A stretch of 64,000 nucleotides of DNA from Blastococcus tunisiensis (GTDB lineage Bacteria > Actinomycetota > Actinomycetes > Mycobacteriales > Geodermatophilaceae): the NCBI RefSeq assembly GCF_900112815.1, contig NZ_FOND01000016.1:40314-104313 (forward strand), given 5' to 3'. The position numbers and the translations under genes are program-made. The notes beneath the pieces are model-generated. The model made no database searches and had not been told where the DNA came from. It saw only the letters and a list, made by a program, of their open reading frames with translations. Positions 17,980-26,923 of the stretch are shown piece by piece. Each line of letters begins with the position of its first letter. The stretch's first letter is position 1.

Positions 17980-18984
17980 TCAGTCGCGGGGGGCGCTGGG
18001 GCGGCCGGCGGGGACGTGGGCCCCCGCGTCGGCCTCCTCGCTCAGGTCCGCGACGACGTTGCGCTCGGCCGCCGCGGTGCGCCGTGCCTCGGCGGCGACG
18101 GCGTCCGCGGACTCGACCGCCCGGTCCTTGCGGTACTGGCGGAAGGAGTGCACGACGGCGGCCACCCAGACGACGGCCAGCAGCGCGAGGACGACGGCGC
18201 GGACGCTGCCCCCGGCCTCGACCCAGTCGCTGGAGAGCAGCGTCCGGGTGTTGGTCAGCACGATGACGCCGCCGACGAGCGAGCCGAGCATGCGCGGGGG
18301 GATGTGCCGGACCAGCCAGGCGGCGATCGGCGCGGCGACGAGGCCGCCGCCGAGCAGACCGGCCACCCACAGCGGGTCGATGCCCTGGGAGCCCAGCGCG
18401 ACGAGGAAGCCGAGGCTGGCGGCGAGCGCCACCAGGAACTCGGAGGTGTCGATCGAGCCGATGACCTTGCGCGGTTCCATCCGCCCGCTGGCCAGCAGGG
18501 CCGGGGTGCCGACCGGTCCCCAGCCGCCCCCGCCGGTGGCGTCGACGAACCCGGCGACCAGGCCCAGCGGGCCGAGGAAGCGCTTGCGGACCGGCTTGCC
18601 CAGGTTGCGCCGGTCGAGGCCACGAAGGGTGAAGCGGGCGAGCAGGTAGACCCCGAGCGACACCAGGATCAGGGACATGACCGGCGCCGCGATCTCCGTG
18701 GAGAGGCTCGACAGGAACGTCGCGCCGGCGAAGGCGCCCACCGCCCCCGGGACGCCGACCTTGGCGACGACCTTCCAGTCGACGTTGCCGAACTTCCAGT
18801 GCGCGACGCCCGAGGCGAGCGTCGTGCCGATCTCGGCGAGGTGGATCGTGGCCGAGGCCATGGCCGGGTTGGTGCCGATCGCCAGCAGCAGGGTGGTCGA
18901 GGTGACGCCGTAGGCCATGCCGAGGCTGCCGTCCACCAGCTGCGCGCCGAAGCCGACCAGGGCGAGCAGGACGAGGGTCTTCAC
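17980..18984 (-). CDS. TauE/SafE family sulfite/organosulfonate exporter
   Basis: The protein (334 aa) has about eight hydrophobic segments in two repeats typical of TauE/SafE. The paired signature glycines and polar residues appear in FGAQLVDGSLGMAYGVTSTT near residue 12 and GFVDATGGGGWGPVGTPALL near 145. A charged cytoplasmic C-terminal tail follows (about 270-334). These carriers move sulfite, sulfonates or sulfoacetate across the membrane. The GTG at 18984 is the start. A 28-residue leader peptide with two Cys codons lies 95 bp upstream on the same strand (19080-19166), which ties expression to sulfur supply. Confidence 0.88.
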   Translation of the reverse strand: MKTLVLLALVGFGAQLVDGSLGMAYGVTSTTLLLAIGTNPAMASATIHLAEIGTTLASGVAHWKFGNVDWKVVAKVGVPGAVGAFAGATFLSSLSTEIAAPVMSLILVSLGVYLLARFTLRGLDRRNLGKPVRKRFLGPLGLVAGFVDATGGGGWGPVGTPALLASGRMEPRKVIGSIDTSEFLVALAASLGFLVALGSQGIDPLWVAGLLGGGLVAAPIAAWLVRHIPPRMLGSLVGGVIVLTNTRTLLSSDWVEAGGSVRAVVLALLAVVWVAAVVHSFRQYRKDRAVESADAVAAEARRTAAAERNVVADLSEEADAGAHVPAGRPSAPRD

Positions 18985-19079
18985 GGGGGGCTGACTCCGA
19001 GTCTCAGGGACCGCGGGCGCGCGCGGGCACGGCGGCGCTCAGCGGGAGAACGAGGGGGTGCGCGGGAGGGCGCGGAAGG

Positions 19080-19166
19080 TCAGCGGCCCGGACAGGCTGC
19101 GGTGCAGACACGCAGCAGGTCGACGTGGCGGCGGCTCACGAGGAGCAGCGCGGTCGACCGGGTCAC
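19080..19166 (-). CDS. Actinobacterial sulfur-metabolism leader peptide (RHVDL type)
   Basis: A 28-codon reading frame from GTG 19166 to TGA 19080 gives MTRSTALLLVSRRHVDLLRV followed by CTAACPGR. The SRRHVDLLRV core and the cysteines near the C-terminus match the short leader peptides found before sulfur assimilation and transport genes in actinobacteria. The usual reading is that ribosomes slow at the Cys codons when cysteine is scarce, which changes the fold or accessibility of the downstream RNA. Here the downstream gene is the TauE/SafE exporter. Its promoter would overlap the end of the MFS gene; TAGACA at 19171-19176 (reverse strand) is a possible -10 box. The mechanism is inferred from relatives. 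Confidence 0.75.
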   Translation of the reverse strand: MTRSTALLLVSRRHVDLLRVCTAACPGR

Positions 19167-19193
19167 GGCGCTATGTCTACCAGATCGATGAAC

Positions 19194-20636
19194 TTAGGTG
19201 CCAACGGAGGGTGGCCGGTCCGCCGAGGTGTCGAGGACGTCGTTGCGGATGGTCGCCCAGGCCACCGTGCCGCCGACGGCGAACAGCGCCGCGCAGACGA
19301 GCAGCGCGGCCCGGAAGCCGCCGGTGAAGGCGGCCGGATCGGTGTAGTCGTCGCCCCCGAGGCCCACGAGCACCGGCAGGGCGGCGACGGCGAGCAGCTG
19401 GGCGGCCCGGGCGACGGCGTTGTTGACGCCGCTGGCGATCCCGGCCATGGCGTCGGGGGCCGCGGCCAGCACCGTCGCCGTCAGCGGGGCCACCGTGATC
19501 GCCATCCCCAGCCCCTGCAGCAGCGAGCCGGGCAGCACCTCCACCACGTACGGCCCGCTGCCGTCCACGCCGGACAGCCACAGCGTGCCGGCGGCGACGA
19601 CCAGCGGGCCGACCGTCATCGGCAGCCGCGGGCCGATCCGCTGCGCCAGGGCGCCGAACCGCGGGGCGAGCAGTGTGATGACCAGGATCGTCGGGAGCAT
19701 CGCCGCGCCCGCCCCCGTGGCGTCGTAGCCGAGCACGGTCTGCAGCTGGAGCACGAGGAACAGCCCGCTGCCGCCCAGGGCGCCGTACACGGCGAGCGTG
19801 GCCGCGTTGGCGCCGGTGAACTGCCGGTCGCGGAAGAGGCGCGGCGGCAGCATCGGATCGGTGGCCCGCTGCTCGCGGACGACGAATCCGGCGCCGGCGG
19901 CGACGCCGACCGCGGCGGAGGCGAGGACGTCGGCCCCCGCCGGCTGCTCGCCCGCGCTGATGAGCGCGTACGTCAGACCGCCCAGGGCCAGGGCGCCCAG
20001 TGCGGCACCGGCGTAGTCGAACCGCCCGTGGTGGCGTGGGTCGCGGCTCTCCGGCACGTGCCGTCCGGCGACGGCGACGATGACGACGGCCAGTGGGACG
20101 TTGATCAGGAAGACCAGCCGCCAGTTCACCGCGTCGACCAGCACGCCGCCGAGGAACGGCCCGATCAGCCCGGCGATACCGCCCAGCGCCGTCCAGAGGC
20201 CGATCGCCCGCGCGCGGTCCACGGGCCGGAAGGAGGACTGGATCAGTGCCAGGCTGCCGGGGGTGAGGAGCGCGCCGCCGATGCCCTGCAGCGCCCGGGC
20301 CGCGACCAGCTGCACGGTGTCCTGGGCCAGCCCGCAGAGCAGCGAGGCGGCGGCGAACCACACCACTCCGATCAGGAAGACGCGGCGCCGTCCGTACCGG
20401 TCGCCGAGGGAACCGCCGAGCAGGATCAGCGCCGCGAGCGTGAGCGTGTAGGCGGTGACGGTCCACTGCAGCCCGGACAGCGAGGCGCCGAACTCCGCCC
20501 CGATGGCCGGCAGGGCGACCTGCACGGCCGTGGCGTCGAGGAAGGCCATGCCCGAGGCGAGGACCGCGACGGTGACCAGCCAGCGGCCCGGGGCCGTGCC
20601 CAGGGCGACCGGCGCCCCGCTCCGGCCCTCGGTCAC
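19194..20636 (-). CDS. MFS transporter, DHA2 (14-helix) drug:H+ antiporter family
   Basis: The protein (480 aa) has about 14 membrane segments. The motif A loop reads GGSLGDRYGRRRVFLIG (about residues 65-80), motif B is AARALQGIGGALLTPGSLALI near 105, and the motif C-like stretch GGIAGLIGPFLGGVLVD lies near 145. Asp in SGMAFLDATAVQVALP in helix 1 is the proton-relay residue of the DHA2 family. It should export drugs or other small hydrophobic compounds. The GTG at 20636 is taken as the start; it begins 2 bp after the upstream pit stop codon, so the pump may be in the pit transcript. Confidence 0.88.
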   Translation of the reverse strand: MTEGRSGAPVALGTAPGRWLVTVAVLASGMAFLDATAVQVALPAIGAEFGASLSGLQWTVTAYTLTLAALILLGGSLGDRYGRRRVFLIGVVWFAAASLLCGLAQDTVQLVAARALQGIGGALLTPGSLALIQSSFRPVDRARAIGLWTALGGIAGLIGPFLGGVLVDAVNWRLVFLINVPLAVVIVAVAGRHVPESRDPRHHGRFDYAGAALGALALGGLTYALISAGEQPAGADVLASAAVGVAAGAGFVVREQRATDPMLPPRLFRDRQFTGANAATLAVYGALGGSGLFLVLQLQTVLGYDATGAGAAMLPTILVITLLAPRFGALAQRIGPRLPMTVGPLVVAAGTLWLSGVDGSGPYVVEVLPGSLLQGLGMAITVAPLTATVLAAAPDAMAGIASGVNNAVARAAQLLAVAALPVLVGLGGDDYTDPAAFTGGFRAALLVCAALFAVGGTVAWATIRNDVLDTSADRPPSVGT

Positions 20637-20638
20637 GG

Positions 20639-21640
20639 TCAGCCGACGGCGAGTTCGGTGAGGAAGAAGGCGACGGCGGCGACCGCGGCGGCCGCGGGCA
20701 GGGTCACCACCCAGGCCACGACGATGTTTCCCGCGACGCCCCAGCGGACGGCCGACAGCCGCCGGGTGGAGCCCACGCCCATGATCGAGGTGGTGGTGAT
20801 GTGCGTGGTGGACACGGGCACGGCGAAGACGGTAGCGGTGGTGACCATGACGCTGGAGGCCACCGTCTGCGCGGCGAACCCGCCGGTGGGGGTGAGCTGG
20901 ATGATCCGCCGGCCCATGGTCCGCATGATCCGGAACCCGCCCGCGTACGTGCCGGCGCTGATCGCCCCGGCCGCGGCGAGCACCACCCAGAAGGGCACCT
21001 CGAAGGTGTCGATCTCGCCCGCGGTGAACAGCGCCAGGGTGATGATGCCCATCGTCTTCTGGGCGTCCTGCATGCCGTGGCCCAGCGCCATGGTGGCGGA
21101 GCTGACGATCTGGGCGTAGCGGAAGTTGCGGTTGGCCTTGGACACGTGCGCCCGCCGGAAGGTCCACAGCAGCGCCAGCATGAACAGGTAGCCGAGGCCG
21201 AAGCCGACCAGCGGCGAGACGATCATCGGGACGATGACCTTCTCGAGGACGCCGACCCACTGGACCGAGTGCGCCGCCGCGAGCGCGGCGCCCACCAGGC
21301 CGCCGATCAGCGCGTGGGAGGACGAGGACGGCAGCCCGTACCACCAGGTGATCAGGTTCCAGGTGATCGCCCCGATCAGGGCCGCGAAGACGATCTCCAG
21401 CCCGTTGTTCCCCTCGGGCGGGTCGATGATCCCCGCGCCCACCGTCTTGGCGACCTCGGTGGACAGCAGCGCCCCGACCAGGTTCATGACGGCGGCCAGG
21501 GCGAGGGCCACGCGCGGGGTGAGCGCCTTGGTGGAGACGGCGACCGCGATGGCGTTCGCGGCGTCGTGGAAGCCGTTGGTGTAGTCGAACGCCAGGGCGA
21601 CCAGGACGATGACGACCAGACCGACGAAGGCGGCGTCCAT
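20639..21640 (-). CDS. pit: Inorganic phosphate transporter, Pit family
   Basis: The protein (333 aa) is a low-affinity metal-phosphate/H+ symporter with about ten membrane segments. The two inverted PD001131 signatures are seen: DYTNGFHDAANAIAVAVST near residue 19, and ALGHGMQDAQKTMGIITLAL near 187. The PSSSSHALIGGLVG block near 105 is also typical. It lies 33 bp downstream of the DUF47 gene, the usual pairing in which the PhoU-like DUF47 protein controls Pit activity. Confidence 0.94.
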   Translation of the reverse strand: MDAAFVGLVVIVLVALAFDYTNGFHDAANAIAVAVSTKALTPRVALALAAVMNLVGALLSTEVAKTVGAGIIDPPEGNNGLEIVFAALIGAITWNLITWWYGLPSSSSHALIGGLVGAALAAAHSVQWVGVLEKVIVPMIVSPLVGFGLGYLFMLALLWTFRRAHVSKANRNFRYAQIVSSATMALGHGMQDAQKTMGIITLALFTAGEIDTFEVPFWVVLAAAGAISAGTYAGGFRIMRTMGRRIIQLTPTGGFAAQTVASSVMVTTATVFAVPVSTTHITTTSIMGVGSTRRLSAVRWGVAGNIVVAWVVTLPAAAAVAAVAFFLTELAVG

Positions 21641-21673
21641 CAGCAGCGGCCCATCAGCAGAGGTCCATCGGGC

Positions 21674-22291
21674 TCAGGACTCCTTGACGGCGATCGTCTC
21701 GACCACGTTGGCGAGGTGCTCGAACGCGTCGGCCGCCTCCTCCAGCTGGTCGGCGACCTCCTTGAGCTTGAGGATCTCCAGGGCGTCGAACTCGCCGCTG
21801 TAGAGCCGGGAGAGCAGCCGGCGGTAGAGCTTGTCGGCCTCGTTCTCGATCCGGTTGACCTCGATCCAGTAGTCGGAGAGGTCACTGAGCGTGCGCAGGC
21901 GGGGCATCGCCTCGGCGGTGGTCTGCGCGGCCCGCTGCAGCAGGGCGACCTGCTGGCTCATCTCGGCCGGCAGGGTGCCCAGGCCGGTGAGGATGACCAG
22001 GTCGGCGGCGGCCTCGACGTAGTCCATGACGTCGTCGAGGTTGCTGGCGAGGGCGTAGATGTCCTCGCGGTCGAACGGCGTCACGAAGCTGGTGTTGAGC
22101 TGCCGGAAGATCGCGTGGGTGGTCTGGTCGGCCGCGTGCTCGAGGTCGCGCAGCTGCTCGGCGAGCTCCGCGCGCCGGGCGTGGTCGTGGACGAACTCGC
22201 TCAGGACGTCGGTGGCTGCCACCAGGTTCTCCGCGGAGGCGGTGAACAGCGGATAGAAGCTCGAGTCCTTGGGGGTCAGGCTGAAGGGCAC
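21674..22291 (-). CDS. DUF47 family PhoU-like protein, Pit partner
   Basis: The protein (205 aa) is an all-helical PhoU-like protein with the usual start FSLTPKDSSFYPLFTASAENL and a metal-site-like helix pair containing EHAADQTTHAIFRQLNTSFVTPFDREDIYAL. Such proteins sit with Pit transporters and adjust phosphate import. The GTG at 22291 was chosen because it follows CGGAG and begins the conserved PFSLTPKD segment; the longer upstream frame has no recognisable sequence. Confidence 0.9.
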   Translation of the reverse strand: MPFSLTPKDSSFYPLFTASAENLVAATDVLSEFVHDHARRAELAEQLRDLEHAADQTTHAIFRQLNTSFVTPFDREDIYALASNLDDVMDYVEAAADLVILTGLGTLPAEMSQQVALLQRAAQTTAEAMPRLRTLSDLSDYWIEVNRIENEADKLYRRLLSRLYSGEFDALEILKLKEVADQLEEAADAFEHLANVVETIAVKES

Positions 22292-22398
22292 GCGTCGGCT
22301 CCGTATCGGGAGGGGGGACGGACGGCGTCGTCCGGACGACGGCGCACGGCCGTCCGGCAGCATAGGTGGCGGCGGGGGAGGGCCGCGGCGGCGACGCC

Positions 22399-22962
22399 TC
22401 AGGCGTGAGCCGCGTCTCCCCCCGCGTCGTCCAGGTCCACTCCACCGAGGGACTCGACCAGGTCGGCCCGGGCCCGGGCGACCCGCGAGCGGATCGTCCC
22501 GACCGGGCAGCCGGCCACGTCGGCGGCCTCCGCGTAGGACAGCCCCAGCAGCTGGGTGAGCACGAACGCCTCGCGGCGGTCGCGATCGAGGCGGGCCAGC
22601 AGGTCGGTCACCGCGACGCCCTCGGCCACCGGGTCGCCGGCCGGCCCGCGGCCGAGCGACTCCAGCTCCGCGTCGTCCCGGACGAGCGCGACCCACCGCC
22701 GGCGGCGGGAGCGGATGGCGTCGGCGCACACCCGGCGGGCGATGGACAGCAGCCAGGTCCGCACCGAGGAGCGGTGCTGGAACCGGTGCAGCGACCCGAA
22801 CGCCCGCAGGTAGGTCTCCTGGGTGAGGTCGTCGGCGCTCTGCCCGTCGCCGAGGGCGGCGCACAGCCGCCAGACGTCGGACTGGGTGGCGCGCACCAGC
22901 GCCGCCGCGGCCAGGGGGTCACCCCCGGCGGCGTCGGCCGCGATGCGCTCCAGCTCGTCCAT
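22399..22962 (-). CDS. sigC: RNA polymerase ECF sigma factor, SigC-like
   Basis: The protein (187 aa) has both ECF domains. Region 2 includes TQSDVWRLCAALGDGQSADDLTQETYLRAFGSL with the WLLSIARRVCADAIR region 2.4 helix. Region 4 includes REAFVLTQLLGLSYAEAADVAGCPVGTIRSRVARAR. The sequence is very close in pattern to mycobacterial SigC (DVWRF, SADDLTQETFLRA, LLTQLLGLSYADAA, CPVGTIRSRVARAR). In mycobacteria SigC has been tied to copper supply. Here it is divergent from a zinc-finger anti-sigma gene joined to copper-handling genes, which supports the same link. No separate ribosome site is evident. Confidence 0.88.
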   Translation of the reverse strand: MDELERIAADAAGGDPLAAAALVRATQSDVWRLCAALGDGQSADDLTQETYLRAFGSLHRFQHRSSVRTWLLSIARRVCADAIRSRRRRWVALVRDDAELESLGRGPAGDPVAEGVAVTDLLARLDRDRREAFVLTQLLGLSYAEAADVAGCPVGTIRSRVARARADLVESLGGVDLDDAGGDAAHA

Positions 22963-23010
22963 GCCCTGTCTTCGTCCCGGGACGCCGCGGAGAGAAAGTC
23001 GTCCGCGGCG

Positions 23011-23045
23011 GGAACCGTGCGGGTTCCACCTCCGACTAATGAACC
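23011..23045 (+). promoter_or_regulatory. Candidate ECF (SigC) promoter, leaderless start
   Basis: GGAAC (23011-23015) and CGACTA (23033-23038) are 17 bp apart and resemble an ECF -35/-10 pair. The -10 ends 7 bp before the ATG of the anti-sigma gene, so the mRNA would begin at or next to the start codon. GGAACC/GGTTCC also forms an inverted repeat (23011-23016, 23022-23027). Confidence 0.45.
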
Positions 23046-23690
23046 ATGCCGTGCACGCCGTTCCGCGAGGCCGTCTCCGCGCGTCTCGACGGGGAGCCCC
23101 TCGAGATGCCCGCCCGCGAGCTGGACGCGCACCTGGCCGCCTGCGCCGGCTGCGCCGGGTGGGCGGGGGAGGCGGCCCGGGTGACCCGCCGCGCCCGGCT
23201 GGCCGCGGCCCCCGCGGTGCCCGATCTCACGGTCGCCGTGCTCGGCGCGCTGCCGCGCGAGCTGCCGGGGGCGGCCGCGGCGGCGCGCGCCCGCCTCGTG
23301 GGCTCGGCGCTGCGGCTGGCGCTGCTGGTCGTGGGGGCCGCGCAGGCCGCGCTCGCCTGGCCGGTGCTGGCCTCCGGGGCGGGGGCGATGAGCGCCCCGG
23401 CGCACATGGCGCGGGAGAGCGGCGCCTGGAACCTCGCGCTGGGGGCGGCGTTCCTGGCGGTCGCCGCCGGCCCCCGGCTGGCCGCCGGCGCGGTGCCGTT
23501 CCTCCTCACCTTCGCTGCCCTGCTGCTGCCGGTGACGCTCGTCGACCTCGCGGCCGGCCACGTGCACGTCGAGCGGGCGGTGGCGCATCTGCTGCTGTTC
23601 GCCGGGACTCTGCTGGTGTGTGCCGTGGCCTGGCGGGGACGACGTCGTCGCGCCGTCGGGGTGCTCACCGGCCGGCGGGTCCCCGCGTGA
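23046..23690 (+). CDS. Zinc-finger (zf-HC2) membrane anti-sigma factor, putative
   Basis: The protein (214 aa) has an N-terminal anti-sigma zinc-binding helix-loop with H29-x3-C33-x2-C36 (DAHLAACAGC). A linker follows, and then about four membrane segments (roughly residues 85-105, 123-143, 148-165, 180-197). The ZAS motif is the usual sigma-binding module. Its position, divergent from sigC, makes SigC the probable partner. It overlaps the CopC-CopD gene by 4 bp, so the sensor and the copper genes are translated together. No ribosome site is needed if the transcript is leaderless. Confidence 0.82.
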   Translation: MPCTPFREAVSARLDGEPLEMPARELDAHLAACAGCAGWAGEAARVTRRARLAAAPAVPDLTVAVLGALPRELPGAAAAARARLVGSALRLALLVVGAAQAALAWPVLASGAGAMSAPAHMARESGAWNLALGAAFLAVAAGPRLAAGAVPFLLTFAALLLPVTLVDLAAGHVHVERAVAHLLLFAGTLLVCAVAWRGRRRRAVGVLTGRRVPA

Positions 23691-25465
23691 GGCGCTCCTG
23701 GATCCTGCTGGCCGCTCTCCTCGTCGCCTTCCTCGGCGGTGTCGTCACCGCTCCGCCGGCCGCCGCGCACGCCACGCTGATCTCCACCGACCCGGGGGAG
23801 GGCGCGCGCCTGGACACCGTGCCGGCGGAGGTGACGCTGGAGTTCAGCGAGGGCGTCTCGCTGGGCGCCGGGTACGCGCGGGTCCTGGGCTCCGACGGCG
23901 AGCGGGTGGACACCGGCGCCGCGGCCGTCGACGGCGGTCTGCTCACCATCCCGCTGCGGGCCGGCCTGCCCGAGGACGGCTACCTCGTCACCTACCGGGT
24001 CGTCTCGGCCGACTCGCACCCGATCGCGGGCGCGTACTCCTTCGTCGTCGGCGACGGCGAACTGGTCGCGGCCACCGCCGGCGCCGGGGAGGACGGCACC
24101 GACCCGGTCGTGGCCGCGGCCCTCCCGGCGAGCCGATGGCTGGGGTTCGGCGGTCTCGCCCTGGCCGTCGGTGGCCCCGTCCTGGCGTTCTTCTGCTGGC
24201 CGGCCGGCTGGGGGTCGGCGGCCCTCCGGCGGCTGGCCACGGGAGGCGCCGTCGTCGTGGCCGCCTCGGCGGTGCTCACCTTCCTCCTGCAGGGGCCGTA
24301 CGGGGCGGGCGCCGGCCCCGCGTCCGCGCTGGACCCGTCGCTGCTGTCGGCGACGGCCTCCTCCGCCGCCGGCTGGACGCTGCTGGCCCGGGCGCTCCTG
24401 GCCGCAGCGCTGGTGCTGGTCCTCCGGCCCGTCTGGCACCGCGGCGCCCCGCCGTCGACCCCCCGGGCCGTCACGGCCGGGGCCCTCGCGCTCGGGCTGG
24501 TCGTGAGCAGCGCCGCGGTCGGGCACCCGGTGGCGGGGCCCTGGCCCGGCCTGGCGGTCCCCGTCGCGGCCGTGCACGCGGGCGCCATGGCGGTCTGGCT
24601 CGGTGGTCTGACCGCCCTGCTCGCGGTGGTGCTGCGCGCGGGGAACCGCACGGCCGATCTCGCCGCGGTGCTGACGCCGTGGTCGCGGATCGCGTTCGGC
24701 GCGGTCGTCGCGCTGGTCGTCTCCGGAACGGTGCAGGCGGTCCGGGAGGTGGAGTCGCCGACGGCGCTGTTCGCCACCACCTACGGCTGGCTGCTGATCG
24801 CCAAGCTCGGGCTGGTCCTGGTCGTCCTGGCTGCGGCCGGGGTCTCGCGGGTGTGGGTCCAGCAGCGGCTCGGCCTGCGGCGGCCCCGGCCGGGAGGGCG
24901 CCGCACGGTGACCGCGCACGCCTTCGCCGCCGGTGGCGCCGACCGGACCCTGACCGAGGGGGACGAGGGAGCCGGAGAGCTCCGCAGCCGGCTGCAGTCC
25001 GAGGCCGCCGCCGAGCACGTGCCGGCGCTGCGCCGGTCGGTGCTCGTCGAGGTCGCCGTCGCGGCGGTGGTGCTGGCGCTGTCGGCGGTCCTCGTCGGCA
25101 CCCCGCCGGCGCGCTCGGCCGTCGCCCAGCCGGTCGACGTGCTGCTGCCGCTGGAGGGCAGCGGCGGGCCGGCCGGCAGCGTGCAGGTCTCGATCGACCC
25201 GGCCCGCCCGGGCCCCAACACGCTGCACCTCTACCTCTTCGACGAGGCCGGCCGGCTGACCCAGCCGGCCGGGATCACCGTCAGCCTCACCGAACCGTCC
25301 CAGGACATCGGGCCGCTGGACGTCGACCTGGCGCCCGCCGGTCCCGGCCACTGGGTCGGCGACGGGATGGCCGTCCCCGGGGCCGGCACCTGGACGCTGG
25401 CGGTCAGCGTCCGGCTCGACGAGTTCACCGCCACCACCGCCCGCACCGAGTTCCCGGTCCGCTGA
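23687..25465 (+). CDS. CopC-CopD fusion, copper resistance/import protein
   Basis: The protein (592 aa) starts with a signal peptide ending in PPAAA and a mature N-terminal His (His28, AHATLISTDPGEGARL), as in CopC and its Cu(II) site. The CopC domain (28-125) ends in HPIAGAYSFVVGDG. The CopD part (about 145-470) has around eight membrane helices with GHPVAGPWPGLAVPVAAVHAGAMAVWLGGLTALL typical of the family. The C-terminal extracytoplasmic domain (about 490-592) resembles the YtkA/FixH-like domain seen in such fusions. It should bind and move copper across the membrane. It overlaps the anti-sigma stop (GTGA). Confidence 0.9.
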   Translation: MRRSWILLAALLVAFLGGVVTAPPAAAHATLISTDPGEGARLDTVPAEVTLEFSEGVSLGAGYARVLGSDGERVDTGAAAVDGGLLTIPLRAGLPEDGYLVTYRVVSADSHPIAGAYSFVVGDGELVAATAGAGEDGTDPVVAAALPASRWLGFGGLALAVGGPVLAFFCWPAGWGSAALRRLATGGAVVVAASAVLTFLLQGPYGAGAGPASALDPSLLSATASSAAGWTLLARALLAAALVLVLRPVWHRGAPPSTPRAVTAGALALGLVVSSAAVGHPVAGPWPGLAVPVAAVHAGAMAVWLGGLTALLAVVLRAGNRTADLAAVLTPWSRIAFGAVVALVVSGTVQAVREVESPTALFATTYGWLLIAKLGLVLVVLAAAGVSRVWVQQRLGLRRPRPGGRRTVTAHAFAAGGADRTLTEGDEGAGELRSRLQSEAAAEHVPALRRSVLVEVAVAAVVLALSAVLVGTPPARSAVAQPVDVLLPLEGSGGPAGSVQVSIDPARPGPNTLHLYLFDEAGRLTQPAGITVSLTEPSQDIGPLDVDLAPAGPGHWVGDGMAVPGAGTWTLAVSVRLDEFTATTARTEFPVR

Positions 25466-25490
25466 CCGCGGCCGGCGCACCCCACCCCCG

Positions 25491-26246
25491 ATGAACAGGA
25501 GTTCCGTGTCTCCCCGTGCCCTGCCCCGCCCCCTCGGTCGCCTCGCGGCCCTCGTGGCGGCCGTCCTGGCCCTGCTCGCCGCGTCGATCGCCGGCGCCGG
25601 CCTCGCCTCCGCGCACGTGACCGTGGCCAGCCAGGACGCCGCCCCCGGTGGGTACGGGAAGCTGACCTTCCGCGTGCCCAACGAGAGCGACACCGCCAGC
25701 ACGGTCGGCCTGCGCATCCAGATCCCGCAGGAGGCCGCGCTGGCCTCGCTGCGGGTGCAGCCGGTGCCCGGCTGGACGTCGACCCTGACGACGTCCGACC
25801 TCGACGAGCCGCTGGACAACCACGGGCAGGAGATCAGCTCCTACGTCTCGGTGGTGGAGTTCCGGGCCGAGAACGGCGGCGGGATCGCCCCGGGCCAGTT
25901 CCAGGAGTTCGCGCTGTCCGGCGGGCCGTTCCCGGACGCCGACGAGCTGGCGTTCCCGGCGGTACAGCTCTACAGCGACGGTAGCGAGTCGGCGTGGATC
26001 GAGCCGACGGTCGACGGCCAGGAGCCCGAGCGCCCCGCGCCGGTGCTGTCCCTCGCCGCGGCCGGCGGTGACTCGACCGACAGCGACGCGACCGACCAGG
26101 CGGCGTCAGCGGCCGACGAGGCCCACGGTGACGTGGACGGCGCGCCGGCCGGGCTGGCCCTGTTCGTGGCGATCCTCGCGCTGCTCGCCGGTCTCGGCGG
26201 CGTCGTCCTCGGCTGGCGGGCGAACCGACGTACCGTGTCGTCGTGA
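25491..26246 (+). CDS. ycnI: YcnI family copper-binding protein (DUF1775)
   Basis: The protein (251 aa) has a signal peptide (about 1-41) cut before His42 (AHVTVASQDAAPGG). In YcnI the free N-terminal histidine with a Glu and Trp binds Cu(II). The DUF1775 domain covers about 42-190 (LTFRVPNESDTAST, GWTSTL). A membrane anchor near 220-240 ends in a short basic tail (WRANRRTVSS), so the domain is held outside the cell. It lies between CopCD and Sco1 with tight spacing, and its stop overlaps the Sco1 start. Confidence 0.92.
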   Translation: MNRSSVSPRALPRPLGRLAALVAAVLALLAASIAGAGLASAHVTVASQDAAPGGYGKLTFRVPNESDTASTVGLRIQIPQEAALASLRVQPVPGWTSTLTTSDLDEPLDNHGQEISSYVSVVEFRAENGGGIAPGQFQEFALSGGPFPDADELAFPAVQLYSDGSESAWIEPTVDGQEPERPAPVLSLAAAGGDSTDSDATDQAASAADEAHGDVDGAPAGLALFVAILALLAGLGGVVLGWRANRRTVSS

Positions 26247-26923
26247 GCTCCGCCGTCCGCGGCCGCCTGCGTCCCGTGCTGGCGGCCCTCTCCCTGTCCG
26301 TGCTCGTGGTGCTGACCGGCTGCGGCGGGGACGGGCAGTCCGCCGACGGGGGCTCCGCGGACGGGCACGACCACTCGGACGCCCCCGCGGTCGTCGAGGG
26401 GCCGGAGGACCGGTACGCCGGGCTGGACCTGCCCGAGCCCTACCGCCGGCCGTCGTTCACCCTCACCGACACCACCGGTGCGCCATACGACTTCCGGGCG
26501 GCGACCGGCGGCCGGCCGACGCTGCTGTTCTTCGGCTACACCGAGTGCCCCGACATCTGCCCGACCACCATGGCCGACGTCGCGGTCGCGCTGCGCGGGC
26601 TGGACGCGGACCTGGTCGAGGACCTGCAGGTGGTGTTCGTGACCACCGATCCGGCGACCGACACCCCCGAGGTCCTCGGCGAGTACCTCGACCGGTTCGA
26701 CGCCGACCTCCCCGTGCCTTTCGTCGGGCTGACCGGCGACCAGGAGACGATCGACCAGGCGCAGCTGTCCGCGGGCGTGCCGCTCGCTGAGGACGAGGGC
26801 CGGCTGCACTCGTCGATGCTGCTGCTGTACGGAGCCGACGACGAGGCCGACGTGGCCTTCAACACCGGCAACACCTGGCGCGACATCGCCGACGACCTCC
26901 GCCTGGTCGTGGAGGAGACGTGA
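26243..26923 (+). CDS. SCO1/SenC family copper chaperone lipoprotein
   Basis: The protein (226 aa) has a lipobox LTGC (Cys27) and a His-rich spacer (GHDHSD). The thioredoxin-like Sco domain has Cu ligands C102 and C106 in TECPDICP and a distal His in EGRLHSSMLLLYG near residue 190. Sco proteins deliver copper to the CuA site of cytochrome oxidase or protect it from oxidation. The GTG start overlaps the ycnI stop, which places it in the copper operon. Confidence 0.92.
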   Translation: MSSAVRGRLRPVLAALSLSVLVVLTGCGGDGQSADGGSADGHDHSDAPAVVEGPEDRYAGLDLPEPYRRPSFTLTDTTGAPYDFRAATGGRPTLLFFGYTECPDICPTTMADVAVALRGLDADLVEDLQVVFVTTDPATDTPEVLGEYLDRFDADLPVPFVGLTGDQETIDQAQLSAGVPLAEDEGRLHSSMLLLYGADDEADVAFNTGNTWRDIADDLRLVVEET

